DNA from: an uncultured Faecalibacterium sp.
Lineage (GTDB): Bacteria > Bacillota > Clostridia > Oscillospirales > Ruminococcaceae
Length of the DNA: 64,000 bases
Reading direction: 5' to 3'
NCBI GenBank assembly: GCA_934512105.1
Contig: CAKSWQ010000001.1
Coordinates: 62,001 to 126,000 of the forward strand
A program made the translations under genes and the position numbers. Of this stretch, positions 18,303 through 25,355 are shown in pieces. The notes beneath the pieces were generated by a model. That model was not told the DNA's origin and searched no databases. It was given only the letters and a program-made list of their open reading frames with translations. Position 1 is the stretch's first letter, and every line of letters starts with the position of its first letter.

Positions 18303-18431
18303 AATAAAATACCTCCAGATATTGTTTTGCCTCCGCACACCATGATCTGCGCGGTACATCGGGTATCGGCAGACTGCCCTCAACCCAAAAGGGCACAAAA
18401 GGGCATAGTGATGCGTGTGTAATGCTTTGTT
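18303..18431 (-). promoter_or_regulatory. 5' leader of rpsB
   Basis: About 120 transcribed bases between the promoter and rpsB, with two GCCCTTTTG-type repeats (from 18415 and 18404 on the minus strand) and possible short stems. S2 autoregulates through its leader in several bacteria; I infer but cannot show that here. Confidence 0.4.
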
Positions 18432-18460
18432 ATAATAGCACAAAAAGAATGCGGTTGCAA
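18432..18460 (-). promoter_or_regulatory. Promoter of rpsB-tsf (TTGCAA-17-TATTAT)
   Basis: Minus-strand -35 at 18455-18460 and -10 at 18432-18437, spacer 17. Confidence 0.85.
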
Positions 18461-18503
18461 GTAGTTTTCTCTGTTTTGTATAAAGAAATGCTTACTTTTT
18501 CTC

Positions 18504-20441
18504 TTATTTGCCCGTATTCATCCCGCTCAGGCCTGCAACACCCATGCGGTCAAGGGCGTATCCCTTGCCGAACATCAGGTCGTATTGCAGCATCCAGTGC
18601 TCGTTTGTCCAGCGCTGCTGGAACTCCGTGGGCTGCTGGGTGGTGGTGCCGTCCAAGTTCATGGTGGTGCCGCGGGTGCAGCTGCGGCTGGCCACCCGCA
18701 GCTGTCGGTTGAGGAACTGGAAGTACAGCGGCTGCTCCAGCCCGAACAACTCCATCATCACCGGGGAGATATCGTAAGCGGCAATGGTGCCCAAGTCCAC
18801 CTGCTGCTGGCTGTAATTCGACCACATCAGCAGCGTGGTCTGGTGCAGACGGGGGTCGGTGCTGGAGCCGCTTGCGTAGCCGGTGGTGGTGTAGACATCG
18901 TAGTTGGAATCGATGGGGTTATAGTGGTCGCCCCAGAACACCAGAATGACCGGCTCGTCCACCTGAGAGAAGTATGCCGTCAGCTTGCCCAGCATAGCGT
19001 CTGCATCCCGAATGCCGGTAGCGAAATCTTCCAGCGCACCCACGGTGCTGCTCTTGAGCCCCACCGGATGGGATACGACGTGCACCCGCTCGTCGTCCGG
19101 GTAGTTGTCTCTATTATAATTGGTATGGTTCTGCATGGTGACCGCATGCAGGAAGATGGGCTTATCAGAGGAAGTGCTCATCTTTTCGTACTGCTGAATG
19201 ATCTGGTCGGCCATGGAGTCATCGGTCACAAGGCCGCTGGTCCAGTAGTGCTTGCGCACCTTGGTCACGCCGTGCATATCTTCCAGACTGATAAAATCGC
19301 TGAAGCCGAGGTTGGGATAGGCCTTATCGCGGCTCCAGTATTTTGCCCAGAAGCAGTGCACCGCAGCGGTCTGGTAGCCCTTGAGCTTGAGGTAATTGGG
19401 CAGGGCGAACATGGGCTTTGTGACGTGCTGCTGGTAGGGCTTGCTGCCGCTGGGCAGGAAGGACACCGAGTAGCCGGTCAGGGCTTCAAACTCCACGTCA
19501 CAGGTGCCGCCGCCAAAGCTGGGGCTGTATGCCCTGCCGTAGGCGCTGGTCTGCTGCAGAGCGTGGAGGTTCTGCGATACATCGGTATCAAAGGTGATGC
19601 CGTACTGCTCCAATTCGGAAACATCCCAGTAGGACTCGTCCATCACATAAATAATGGTAGGCTGCTTTGCCTGCTCCTCCTTGGGGGTGGTGGCGGCATA
19701 GCTGCCCGCGTACATGGGACCGGTGGAGAATTTTTCGCTCTCGGCCACGTTATCCAGAATATCATCCACTGCCTGCTCCGAGTAGCCCTCGGGCTTGTCG
19801 ATCTCCAGATTGGTGAGGTTGGTCATAAAACCGGTAAGTACACCGTAGTAACGATAGTAGCGGTCCTGCATCCACGCATCCGGCGTGATGCCCAAGACCT
19901 GCGTAACTGCGGGCTGTAAATAAACGCCGAAAACCAGCAGACACAGCGCCGCTGCCGAAGCGCCGGTGCCCGCAAGCCTTGGCAGCCAGCGCTGGCGCAG
20001 CCGCCCGCGATAAACAAAGAAGCTTGCCACCATCAGTACCAGAACCAGCACAATGGAGACCACCATGCTGGTCTGGAGTTTAATTCCGGCGGCAGAAGCC
20101 ACACCGGCGGCCTCGGACACCTGCATCAGATCCCACGGCAGAAAGGGCTCGCCCCGCAGCTGCATGGTATAGAAGTTTACCGCGCAGGGTGCGCAGCCCA
20201 GAACCGCCATGCCCAGCGTAGCAAGCGGCGGGATGCGCAGCACCCAGTCCAGCAGTTCCCACACCAGAAACAGCAGCAGCCATGCCAGCAGATACGCCCC
20301 GAAATGGGGGAAAATGAAGCTGATAAAGGTATCAGCGGTCAGCGACCCGCGTGCGATCCACTCGCCCAGCAGCAGTACGATAAGAGAAGCTGCCGCCGGG
20401 AAGAGCATCCGCAGGGCCAACAGCGGTTTGGATGTTTTCAT
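18504..20441 (-). CDS. LtaS-type membrane sulfatase-fold phosphoglycerol transferase
   Basis: A 645-aa enzyme of the lipoteichoic acid synthase family. Five N-terminal membrane segments (to about residue 180) are followed by an extracellular sulfatase-fold domain. Expected active-site residues: Glu269 in MDESYW, nucleophile Thr313 in GGGTCDVEF, and the GDH of FWGDHYNP. It would polymerise or transfer glycerol phosphate outside the membrane. The start at 20441 follows AAGGGA and begins MKTSKP. It is a single gene with its own promoter. LTA synthase versus a phosphoglycerol transferase acting on another glycan is not resolved. Confidence 0.88.
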   Translation of the reverse strand: MKTSKPLLALRMLFPAAASLIVLLLGEWIARGSLTADTFISFIFPHFGAYLLAWLLLFLVWELLDWVLRIPPLATLGMAVLGCAPCAVNFYTMQLRGEPFLPWDLMQVSEAAGVASAAGIKLQTSMVVSIVLVLVLMVASFFVYRGRLRQRWLPRLAGTGASAAALCLLVFGVYLQPAVTQVLGITPDAWMQDRYYRYYGVLTGFMTNLTNLEIDKPEGYSEQAVDDILDNVAESEKFSTGPMYAGSYAATTPKEEQAKQPTIIYVMDESYWDVSELEQYGITFDTDVSQNLHALQQTSAYGRAYSPSFGGGTCDVEFEALTGYSVSFLPSGSKPYQQHVTKPMFALPNYLKLKGYQTAAVHCFWAKYWSRDKAYPNLGFSDFISLEDMHGVTKVRKHYWTSGLVTDDSMADQIIQQYEKMSTSSDKPIFLHAVTMQNHTNYNRDNYPDDERVHVVSHPVGLKSSTVGALEDFATGIRDADAMLGKLTAYFSQVDEPVILVFWGDHYNPIDSNYDVYTTTGYASGSSTDPRLHQTTLLMWSNYSQQQVDLGTIAAYDISPVMMELFGLEQPLYFQFLNRQLRVASRSCTRGTTMNLDGTTTQQPTEFQQRWTNEHWMLQYDLMFGKGYALDRMGVAGLSGMNTGK

Positions 20442-20515
20442 AGTCGATATCCCTTTCCACGTCCCGAACCCTATTTCCAAAGCGGCTGTGCTATTTGCAC
20501 AAGCCTTTCGTGCCT

Positions 20516-20543
20516 ATTATAGTCACTTTGCTGAAAATGTCCA
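20516..20543 (-). promoter_or_regulatory. Promoter of the LtaS-type gene (TGGACA-16-TATAAT)
   Basis: Minus-strand -35 at 20538-20543 and -10 at 20516-20521, spacer 16, about 75 bases before the start. Confidence 0.7.
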
Positions 20544-20596
20544 TTCATGATTTTACAAAAATTAGTGTTTGATTTTTCAAAATATTCCCCTATTTT

Positions 20597-20890
20597 TCAC
20601 AGACCAAGCTTTGCCCGCAGCTGCTGCCAGAAGCCGTGAGGTGCTGCCGGTGCTGCGGGCACAGCAGTATGCACCAGAATGGCGTCCGTGCCGATGGTCT
20701 CGATCTCCCGCCATGGGATCGTCAGGCTTTCGTCCCTGCCCAGCAACCCCAGCAGACGCGGCCTGCCCAGCAAGATCAGGCTTTGCAGCTGCGCCGTTGC
20801 GGGGTCAAATTCCAGATCGTCCGCGCGGCCAAGGCACACCCCCTGTTCCAGCTGAACGACCTCCTTCTCGCACAATTCCCGGATCGTCAC
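20597..20890 (-). CDS. PRC-barrel protein of the YlmC/YmxH family
   Basis: A 97-aa one-domain PRC-barrel protein (TIRELCEKEVVQLEQGVCLG, then the DLEFDP and IPWREIETIG strands). The family is common in Firmicutes and is often labelled sporulation-associated; its role is not established. The GTG at 20890 has AGGGGAG six bases upstream, better than the ATG further up at 20917. It is a single gene transcribed away from the HAD gene. Confidence 0.78.
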   Translation of the reverse strand: MTIRELCEKEVVQLEQGVCLGRADDLEFDPATAQLQSLILLGRPRLLGLLGRDESLTIPWREIETIGTDAILVHTAVPAAPAAPHGFWQQLRAKLGL

Positions 20891-20970
20891 GGCGCTCTCC
20901 CCTTTCTGCCACAGCATACGCCGGGGCTGCATTTTCTATGCCAAAGGGGTGGAAAGCCCCCGCCCGGTTG

Positions 20971-20979
20971 TGGTATACT
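20971..20979 (+). promoter_or_regulatory. Extended -10 promoter of the HAD gene (TGGTATACT)
   Basis: TG-N-TATACT at 20971-20979 with no good -35; the start codon is 46 bases downstream. Confidence 0.55.
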
Positions 20980-21024
20980 ATGGAAAACATCTAAAAAACA
21001 TTCAATACAAGCGAGGCAGCAGTT

Positions 21025-21639
21025 ATGTATAAAAGCATTATTTTTGATATCGGCGGTGTGCTAGTGGATTTTGACCCCAAGGAGTACTTGGTAGACCGGC
21101 TGTGTAACGCCGAAATGGAGGAGAAGGTCTACGATTTGACCTTTGGCAGCGAGGAGTGGCAGCTGCTGGACGCAGGCAAGCTTTCCCGCTACGATGGCAA
21201 CCAGCGGATGCTGGAGCACGCCCGCACCGAGGGCTGTGCCTTTGAGGTGCAGGGCGTGCTGGACGACTGGATGCACATTCTGCGCCCGCGTCTGCGGATG
21301 CTGGAATTGGTGCGTCGGCTGAAGAACCACGGCTATTGCGTATACTACCTGAGTAATATTCCGCAGGATGTGCTGGAATTGTTGACCGAACGCGGCGTGC
21401 TGGCTCAGTTTGACGGCGGTGTAGCCTCCTGCGAGGTACAGGTCAACAAGCCCGACCCGCAGATCTACAAGGCCTTGCTGAAGAAATATCAGCTGAAGGC
21501 CAGCGAGTGCGTATTTATCGATGACAGACTGGAAAACGTGCAGGCCGCCTTTGCACTGGGCTTTGCAGGCATCCAGATGAAGGACAGCGTAGGCACGCTG
21601 ATCCGCAGCCTTGCCACCTGTAATGTGACGCTGCGCTGA
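21025..21639 (+). CDS. HAD-superfamily hydrolase, YihX-like
   Basis: A 204-aa HAD phosphatase: motif I FDIGGVLVDFD (nucleophile Asp at 8, general acid position taken by Gly-Val as in the YihX branch), motif II LSN, Lys in VNKPDPQIY, and motif IV FIDDRLENV. The helical cap between motifs I and II matches the subclass that includes YihX alpha-glucose-1-phosphate phosphatase. The substrate is not known. It stands alone between promoter and terminator. Confidence 0.82.
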   Translation: MYKSIIFDIGGVLVDFDPKEYLVDRLCNAEMEEKVYDLTFGSEEWQLLDAGKLSRYDGNQRMLEHARTEGCAFEVQGVLDDWMHILRPRLRMLELVRRLKNHGYCVYYLSNIPQDVLELLTERGVLAQFDGGVASCEVQVNKPDPQIYKALLKKYQLKASECVFIDDRLENVQAAFALGFAGIQMKDSVGTLIRSLATCNVTLR

Positions 21640-21654
21640 GCATTGATACCGTAA

Positions 21655-21706
21655 AACGCAGCCGCCCCTGCCGGAGAAGTTTCTCCGGCAGGGGCGGCTT
21701 TGCGTT
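21655..21706 (+). terminator. Terminator of the HAD gene
   Basis: Perfect 18-bp stem (GCCGCCCCTGCCGGAGAA against its complement) extended by AACGCA/TGCGTT, 15 bases after the stop. The T run is short (TTT). Confidence 0.8.
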
Positions 21707-21716
21707 GGCGGGGGAC

Positions 21717-21875
21717 TTACTTTTCCTCGTAGCTCTGGCAGTAGTGCGGGGTCTCCACCTGCTGGGTGGTGCAGCTGCACTGCTCCGTCACCTTGATCTG
21801 CGGCAGATCACATTTGCAGCCGTCCACGTTGTGGCAGCACGCGCAGACATCACAGGTCACGCCGATGTTTTCCAT
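21717..21875 (-). CDS. Small DUF1540-type cysteine-rich protein
   Basis: A 52-aa protein, MENIGVTCDVCACCHNVDGC at the N-terminus, with nine cysteines overall, matching the DUF1540 pattern VxCxVxxCxxNxxxxC followed by C and I-V. Such proteins are small putative metal-binding proteins of unknown function in Clostridia. AGAGGTG lies 7 bases before the ATG. A perfect 10-bp inverted repeat sits immediately upstream of the ribosome site. Confidence 0.85.
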   Translation of the reverse strand: MENIGVTCDVCACCHNVDGCKCDLPQIKVTEQCSCTTQQVETPHYCQSYEEK

Positions 21876-21886
21876 GTTTATCACCT

Positions 21887-21916
21887 CTTTGTCCATAGGT
21901 TACCCCATGGACAAAG
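21887..21916 (-). promoter_or_regulatory. Inverted repeat just upstream of the DUF1540 ribosome site
   Basis: CTTTGTCCAT and its exact complement separated by 10 bases; the proximal arm abuts the AGAGGTG. It could be an operator or an RNA hairpin beside the ribosome site. It lacks a T run, so it is not a usual terminator. Confidence 0.6.
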
Positions 21917-21932
21917 GGTTTATACATGGGTT

Positions 21933-22292
21933 TTATCCATTTGCCTTTTTTGCTTCCCGCTTGGACTTGAGTGTGACCGCCACGTGCCTGATAGACAATA
22001 CCGGATGCACCGGCAGCATACGCGGGCCTGCCCAGCGCATAACAGCACGAATTTTCTCCCGCATTTCCGGTTTATAGCAATGGACTTTGCAGGCCGAACA
22101 GAAGGTCTTTGTTTCCATAAACGGGCACTTTTCAATGCGTGCAAGCGCATAATCGTGCAGCTGCTGACACTCCGGGCACAAAGCGCCTTTGGGGGTGCCA
22201 TGCTGTTTGCGGCAGTAGAGTGCGATCATCTCGCTGACAAGCAGTTTTTCATCTGCACGCTTTTTATCCAAGTTTTTCGAAGCCTGCTGCAT
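21933..22292 (-). CDS. YgbA-type (nitrous oxide-stimulated promoter) family protein
   Basis: A 119-aa protein with the YgbA_NO pattern: KLLVSEMIALYC-KQHG near the start, CPECQQLHDYALARIEKCPF, then K-FC--C-VHCY-PEMREKIR. In Enterobacteria ygbA is induced by nitrosative stress under NsrR; the conserved Cys and His suggest metal or cluster binding. The ATG at 22292 has AGGAGG ten bases upstream, while the ATG at 22301 would be only one base away. It follows a 32-codon gene by 24 bases and probably shares its transcript. Confidence 0.82.
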   Translation of the reverse strand: MQQASKNLDKKRADEKLLVSEMIALYCRKQHGTPKGALCPECQQLHDYALARIEKCPFMETKTFCSACKVHCYKPEMREKIRAVMRWAGPRMLPVHPVLSIRHVAVTLKSKREAKKANG

Positions 22293-22316
22293 CGGGTCCA
22301 TTCCTCCTGAGTGTTC

Positions 22317-22415
22317 TTATTCTCGTTTACGGCCTGACCGGATCGCAGCGCGGCGTACTGCACCGCGCAAAAACGCAAAGCCTAACGTAACACCAATTGC
22401 AGCAGCCATTTCCAT
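22317..22415 (-). CDS. 32-aa hydrophobic/basic microprotein in an operon with the YgbA-type gene
   Basis: Codes for a 32-residue peptide: MEMAAAIGVTLGFAFLRGAV, then a very basic tail ending SGRKRE. The first 20 residues could form one membrane helix, the rest (RRAAIRSGRKR) would face the cytoplasm. An AAAGGCGG ribosome site precedes the ATG. Its stop lies 24 bases before the next start. It is downstream of a leader terminator hairpin. I do not recognise it. An in-frame ATG two codons later is an alternative start. Confidence 0.55.
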   Translation of the reverse strand: MEMAAAIGVTLGFAFLRGAVRRAAIRSGRKRE

Positions 22416-22431
22416 ACACACCGCCTTTACC

Positions 22432-22478
22432 AAAAACGGCAGGAGTTATCGGATGTTTCGTCCGCTTTCCCCTGCCGT
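22432..22478 (-). terminator. Leader terminator/attenuator before the microprotein-YgbA operon
   Basis: Stem ACGGCAGG/CCTGCCGT with an inner CGGA/TCCG arm, followed on the minus strand by TTTTTGG. It lies between the promoter at 22584-22612 and the first start codon, so it could stop or gate transcription of the operon. Confidence 0.7.
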
Positions 22479-22524
22479 AAATTCTTCGTTTTTACGATAT
22501 TCTGTGCAAAGGCTGCTGCATTCT

Positions 22525-22550
22525 TAAAAGTTAGTAAATTCTAACTTTTA
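22525..22550. promoter_or_regulatory. Perfect 26-bp palindrome with GTTAG-N6-CTAAC core
   Basis: Ten-base arms TAAAAGTTAG and CTAACTTTTA around TAAATT, about 27 bases into the predicted transcript. The same core is found twice in front of the flavodoxin gene, so I read it as an operator (or RNA hairpin) shared by both units. Confidence 0.7.
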
Positions 22551-22557
22551 TTTCTAT

Positions 22558-22577
22558 AAAAATGCCGAAACACGGCA
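22558..22577 (-). terminator. Short terminator after flavodoxin
   Basis: TGCCG-TGTTT-CGGCA followed by TTTTTAT on the minus strand. It sits downstream of the next promoter's -10, so that promoter's start lies at its edge. Confidence 0.5.
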
Positions 22578-22583
22578 AGTTAC

Positions 22584-22612
22584 AGTTTAGCGCAGCAAAC
22601 CATTTTTGTCAA
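22584..22612 (-). promoter_or_regulatory. Promoter of the microprotein-YgbA operon (TTGACA-17-TAAACT)
   Basis: Minus-strand -35 at 22607-22612 and -10 at 22584-22589, spacer 17, only 22 bases after the flavodoxin stop. Confidence 0.8.
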
Positions 22613-22634
22613 GAGAATTCTCCCCTTGCAAAGC

Positions 22635-23057
22635 TTACCAAGCAGCCAGATCTGCACCCAGCTTGCGGCAGGCAGCCTGCACATCATCATCGGGGGTTTC
22701 GTTGCAGATGAGCCCCTCCTCGCTGAACAGCTGTGCACCGTCATCCTGTACGCGCTGTGCCCAATCGCGCATCCACTGGCCGTCACCCCAGCCGTAGGAG
22801 CCAAACAGTGCGACTTTTTTACCGTTCAGCGAGCCTTCCAGTGCAGCAAACATGGGCTCGAACTCGCTTTCTTCCAGCTGCTCTGCACCCATAGCCGGGC
22901 AGCCAAAGGCCACCACGTCAAACTCTGCCAGCTTTGCGGGGGTCATCTCGGCGCAGGGCACGATGGTGCCGTTGGCGCCTGCACCCTCGGCGATGCAGTT
23001 TGCCATGGTCTCGGTGTTGCCGGTGGCGCTCCAGAATACGATTGCTACTTTGCTCAT
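22635..23057 (-). CDS. Flavodoxin
   Basis: A 140-aa short-chain flavodoxin that carries electrons with FMN. The phosphate loop WSATGNTE is at 9-16, the AFGCPAMG stretch supplies the flavin-contact loop, and GSYGWGDG is the third FMN loop. AGAGGT precedes the ATG. It has its own promoter with palindromes over the start region, which suggests control by metal or redox status; flavodoxins commonly replace ferredoxin when iron is short. Confidence 0.93.
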   Translation of the reverse strand: MSKVAIVFWSATGNTETMANCIAEGAGANGTIVPCAEMTPAKLAEFDVVAFGCPAMGAEQLEESEFEPMFAALEGSLNGKKVALFGSYGWGDGQWMRDWAQRVQDDGAQLFSEEGLICNETPDDDVQAACRKLGADLAAW

Positions 23058-23084
23058 AAAACTCTACCTCTTTCTTTGTGTGTA

Positions 23085-23100
23085 GTTAGTTTTGTATAAC
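23085..23100. promoter_or_regulatory. Second, imperfect GTTAG-N6-(C)TAAC site before flavodoxin
   Basis: GTTAG-TTTTGT-ATAAC, one mismatch from the palindrome at 23148, between the transcript start and the ribosome site. Confidence 0.45.
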
Positions 23101-23113
23101 TTTATGCTCTGTG

Positions 23114-23143
23114 AAAATGCGTCCGTATTTCATGACGCATTTT
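23114..23143 (-). promoter_or_regulatory. Leader hairpin of flavodoxin
   Basis: Perfect 10-bp inverted repeat AAAATGCGTC/GACGCATTTT with a 10-base loop inside the 5' leader. The right arm ends in TTTT on the minus strand, so it could be a weak attenuator or an operator. Confidence 0.55.
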
Positions 23144-23147
23144 CGTA

Positions 23148-23163
23148 GTTAGTATTTTCTAAC
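23148..23163. promoter_or_regulatory. GTTAG-N6-CTAAC operator at the flavodoxin transcript start
   Basis: GTTAG-TATTTT-CTAAC directly downstream of the -10 of the flavodoxin promoter, where a bound repressor would block transcription. Matches the core of the palindrome at 22525-22550. Confidence 0.7.
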
Positions 23164-23170
23164 CATCAAC

Positions 23171-23200
23171 AGGATACCACAGCCCTGCCCTGCTTGTCAA
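23171..23200 (-). promoter_or_regulatory. Promoter of flavodoxin (TTGACA-18-TATCCT)
   Basis: Minus-strand -35 at 23195-23200, extended -10 (TGGTATCCT) at 23171-23176, spacer 18. Confidence 0.8.
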
Positions 23201-23267
23201 GGCATTGGCGCAATGTTTGCACAGTACAACAATACTGCCTTTTTCCAAAACACACAACGCGTGCATT

Positions 23268-24023
23268 TCAGCCGCCCAATACGCGGAAAGTCACCAGCAG
23301 TACCCCGTAGATGACCGGCTGGTGCAGCAGATACAGCAGCAGCGAGTGCCGTCCAAGCCAGCCCAGCGGCGGGCAGACCGAGCGGTGTAAGGGCTCCATG
23401 CGCTGCCGCCCTACAATGCCGTAGAGAAAGTACCCGACCCAGAACAGAAACAACCACGGCAGAAGGGCGAAATAATCCGTAGAATAGAAGCCCCACGGAT
23501 AAAAACCAAAGTACGCTGTAACGTAGTTTGCATACAGTGCCTGCGGCAGCCAGAGGCACAGACTGCCAAAGCCCAGATAGCCTGCTGAGACATTGCGGGT
23601 CAGGGCAAACAGCACTGCCGAGACGGCAAGCCCCGCCACCGGGGGAATGCGTCGCAGCGGCTTTTCCAGCAGACCGGTCAGCAGCATAGCGCTGCCCAGC
23701 AGGGTCAGCACGCCAAAGACAACTCTGTCCTCCGGCATAAAAAGCAGCGTGACCGCCGTGACAAGCGCTCCTGCCCCAAACACCTGTGCGCCCCGGCGCA
23801 GGGTATGATGCCCCAGCTGCACGCAGAAGCCGGACAGCAGAATGAACACCCAGCAGATGCTCTGCTGCCACAGATGCCCGGGCAAACCATAATACCAGTC
23901 TGCCTGAATCCCGAACAGATTGACCAGATCCCAGCAGCCGTGATAGAGCATCATACTGATCAGATCCAGCCCGCGCAGCTCGTCCAGAAGGGCGTAGCGG
24001 CCAGAAGTGTTATTGTACTTCAC
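23268..24023 (-). CDS. DUF1624 / heparan-alpha-glucosaminide N-acetyltransferase-like membrane protein
   Basis: A 251-aa polytopic membrane protein (about 7 segments) with the DUF1624 pattern: ELRGLDLISMMLYHGCWDL near the N-terminus and GRHSLLLYLLHQPVIYG near the C-terminus. Relatives are thought to move acyl groups across the membrane to sugars; the substrate is unknown here. The GTG at 24023 has AAGGAG six bases upstream and is preferred to a GTG eight codons earlier. It follows the U32 gene by 28 bases and may share its transcript. Confidence 0.82.
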   Translation of the reverse strand: MKYNNTSGRYALLDELRGLDLISMMLYHGCWDLVNLFGIQADWYYGLPGHLWQQSICWVFILLSGFCVQLGHHTLRRGAQVFGAGALVTAVTLLFMPEDRVVFGVLTLLGSAMLLTGLLEKPLRRIPPVAGLAVSAVLFALTRNVSAGYLGFGSLCLWLPQALYANYVTAYFGFYPWGFYSTDYFALLPWLFLFWVGYFLYGIVGRQRMEPLHRSVCPPLGWLGRHSLLLYLLHQPVIYGVLLVTFRVLGG

Positions 24024-24051
24024 GGCGTTCTCCTTCCTTTTTGTCACGCAG

Positions 24052-25275
24052 TTACACCGTTTTGCGGCGCAGCAGACTCATGGGCGGCAGCTCCGGGGTG
24101 GGCATGGTGTATTTTTCCATGGCGTGAGGAGTGCTTTCCACCCGCTCCCCTGCTTCGTTCTCGATCCATTCCGGGGTAAGTGCAATGCTGCGGCCGTCCG
24201 GGCACAGTGCCTCCAGCGTATCCCCAAGGCTCCATTTGCCGCGCTGCTGGCAGTGGGCGATGCCGTTTTCCCAGCTGTCCACCGTGCCCACGAACTCCCA
24301 CTCGCGGATGTAGGTAGCGCTGTCGGTGGCCTGCTTTGCCTGCTCGCGGCCGAAATAGAAGCCGGGAGAGTAGTGCCGGTGGCTGGTGCGGGTAAGCTCC
24401 GCGTACACCTCCGGCGGCAGTTCAAAGTTATCGTTTGCCGGGTCGGCCAGATAGGTGTCCAGCGCCTTGCGGTAGGCGGCGGTGACGCTGGCAACATAGT
24501 AGAAGGTCTTGGCGCGGCCTTCGATTTTCAGGCTGTCCACGCCCGCCTTGCAGATCAGGTCGATGAAGGGCGCGGTGCACATATCGTTGGCGTTAAGGAT
24601 GTAGCTGCCGTTCTCGTTTTCGCCGATCTCGTACAGCTGTCCGGGGCGGGTCTCCTCGCTCAGGTAGTACTTCCAGCGGCAGGGCTGGGCGCACTGGCCG
24701 CGGTTGGCGTCGCGCCCGGCCATGTAGTTGGACAGCAGGCACCGGCCGGACACGCTCATGCACATGGCACCGTGTACAAAGGCTTCGATCTCCAGCTCCG
24801 GCGGAGTCTTATCGCGCAGGATGGCAATATCCTGCAATGTCATCTCCCGCGCCAGCACCACCCGCTTTGCGCCCATTTTGTAGGCAGCGCGGGCGGCTGC
24901 CCAGTTGGTGATGCCGGTCTGGGTAGAAAGATGCACGTCAATGTCCGGGGCAAAGGTCTTGCAGGCATCCAGCACACCAAGGTCTGCCACGATAAAGGCA
25001 TCCACACCGGCCTTGGCGGCCTCCTTGATGGCCTCCGGCAGGCGGTCGGCTTCCTCGTTGGTGGGCAGAGTGTTCATGGTCAGGTAGACTTTGCGGCCGC
25101 GGGCGTGGGCATAGATGACACTTTCCGTCAGCTGCTCCGGGGTGAAGTTGGCCGGGGCAGAGCGCATACCAAACTCCGGCAGGCCGCAGTAAACGGCATC
25201 GGCACCATAGTTGATGGCATAACGCAGACGTTCCGCATCGCCCGCCGGGGCAAGCAGTTCCGGGATCTGTAACAT
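24052..25275 (-). CDS. U32-family protein, TrhP/YegQ-like tRNA hydroxylation factor
   Basis: A 407-aa U32 protein. The TIM-barrel start (ELLAPAGDAERLRYAI-YGADAVY) and the U32 signature around 170-200 (FVHGAMCMSVSGRCLLSNY, then NRGQCAQPCRW) are intact; the four cysteines in and after this region bind an iron-sulfur cluster in relatives. TrhP relatives hydroxylate U34 of tRNA using prephenate. The neighbouring mltG resembles the B. subtilis yrrL-yrrN-yrrO order. Older annotation as a peptidase is probably wrong. Confidence 0.85.
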   Translation of the reverse strand: MLQIPELLAPAGDAERLRYAINYGADAVYCGLPEFGMRSAPANFTPEQLTESVIYAHARGRKVYLTMNTLPTNEEADRLPEAIKEAAKAGVDAFIVADLGVLDACKTFAPDIDVHLSTQTGITNWAAARAAYKMGAKRVVLAREMTLQDIAILRDKTPPELEIEAFVHGAMCMSVSGRCLLSNYMAGRDANRGQCAQPCRWKYYLSEETRPGQLYEIGENENGSYILNANDMCTAPFIDLICKAGVDSLKIEGRAKTFYYVASVTAAYRKALDTYLADPANDNFELPPEVYAELTRTSHRHYSPGFYFGREQAKQATDSATYIREWEFVGTVDSWENGIAHCQQRGKWSLGDTLEALCPDGRSIALTPEWIENEAGERVESTPHAMEKYTMPTPELPPMSLLRRKTV

Positions 25276-25315
25276 TTGTAGGTTCCTCTCTTATGTATCA
25301 CAGTTTTTTACGGGA

Positions 25316-25354
25316 AAGGGGCCGCTGCACCGTGTTTTTGTGCAGCGGCCTTTC
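25316..25354 (-). terminator. Hairpin between mltG and the U32 gene
   Basis: Eleven-bp stem GGCCGCTGCAC/GTGCAGCGGCC extended by AAAGG/CCTTT, starting at the mltG stop. No proper T run follows on the minus strand, so it may be an RNA-processing or partial termination site. Confidence 0.6.
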
Positions 25355-25355
25355 C

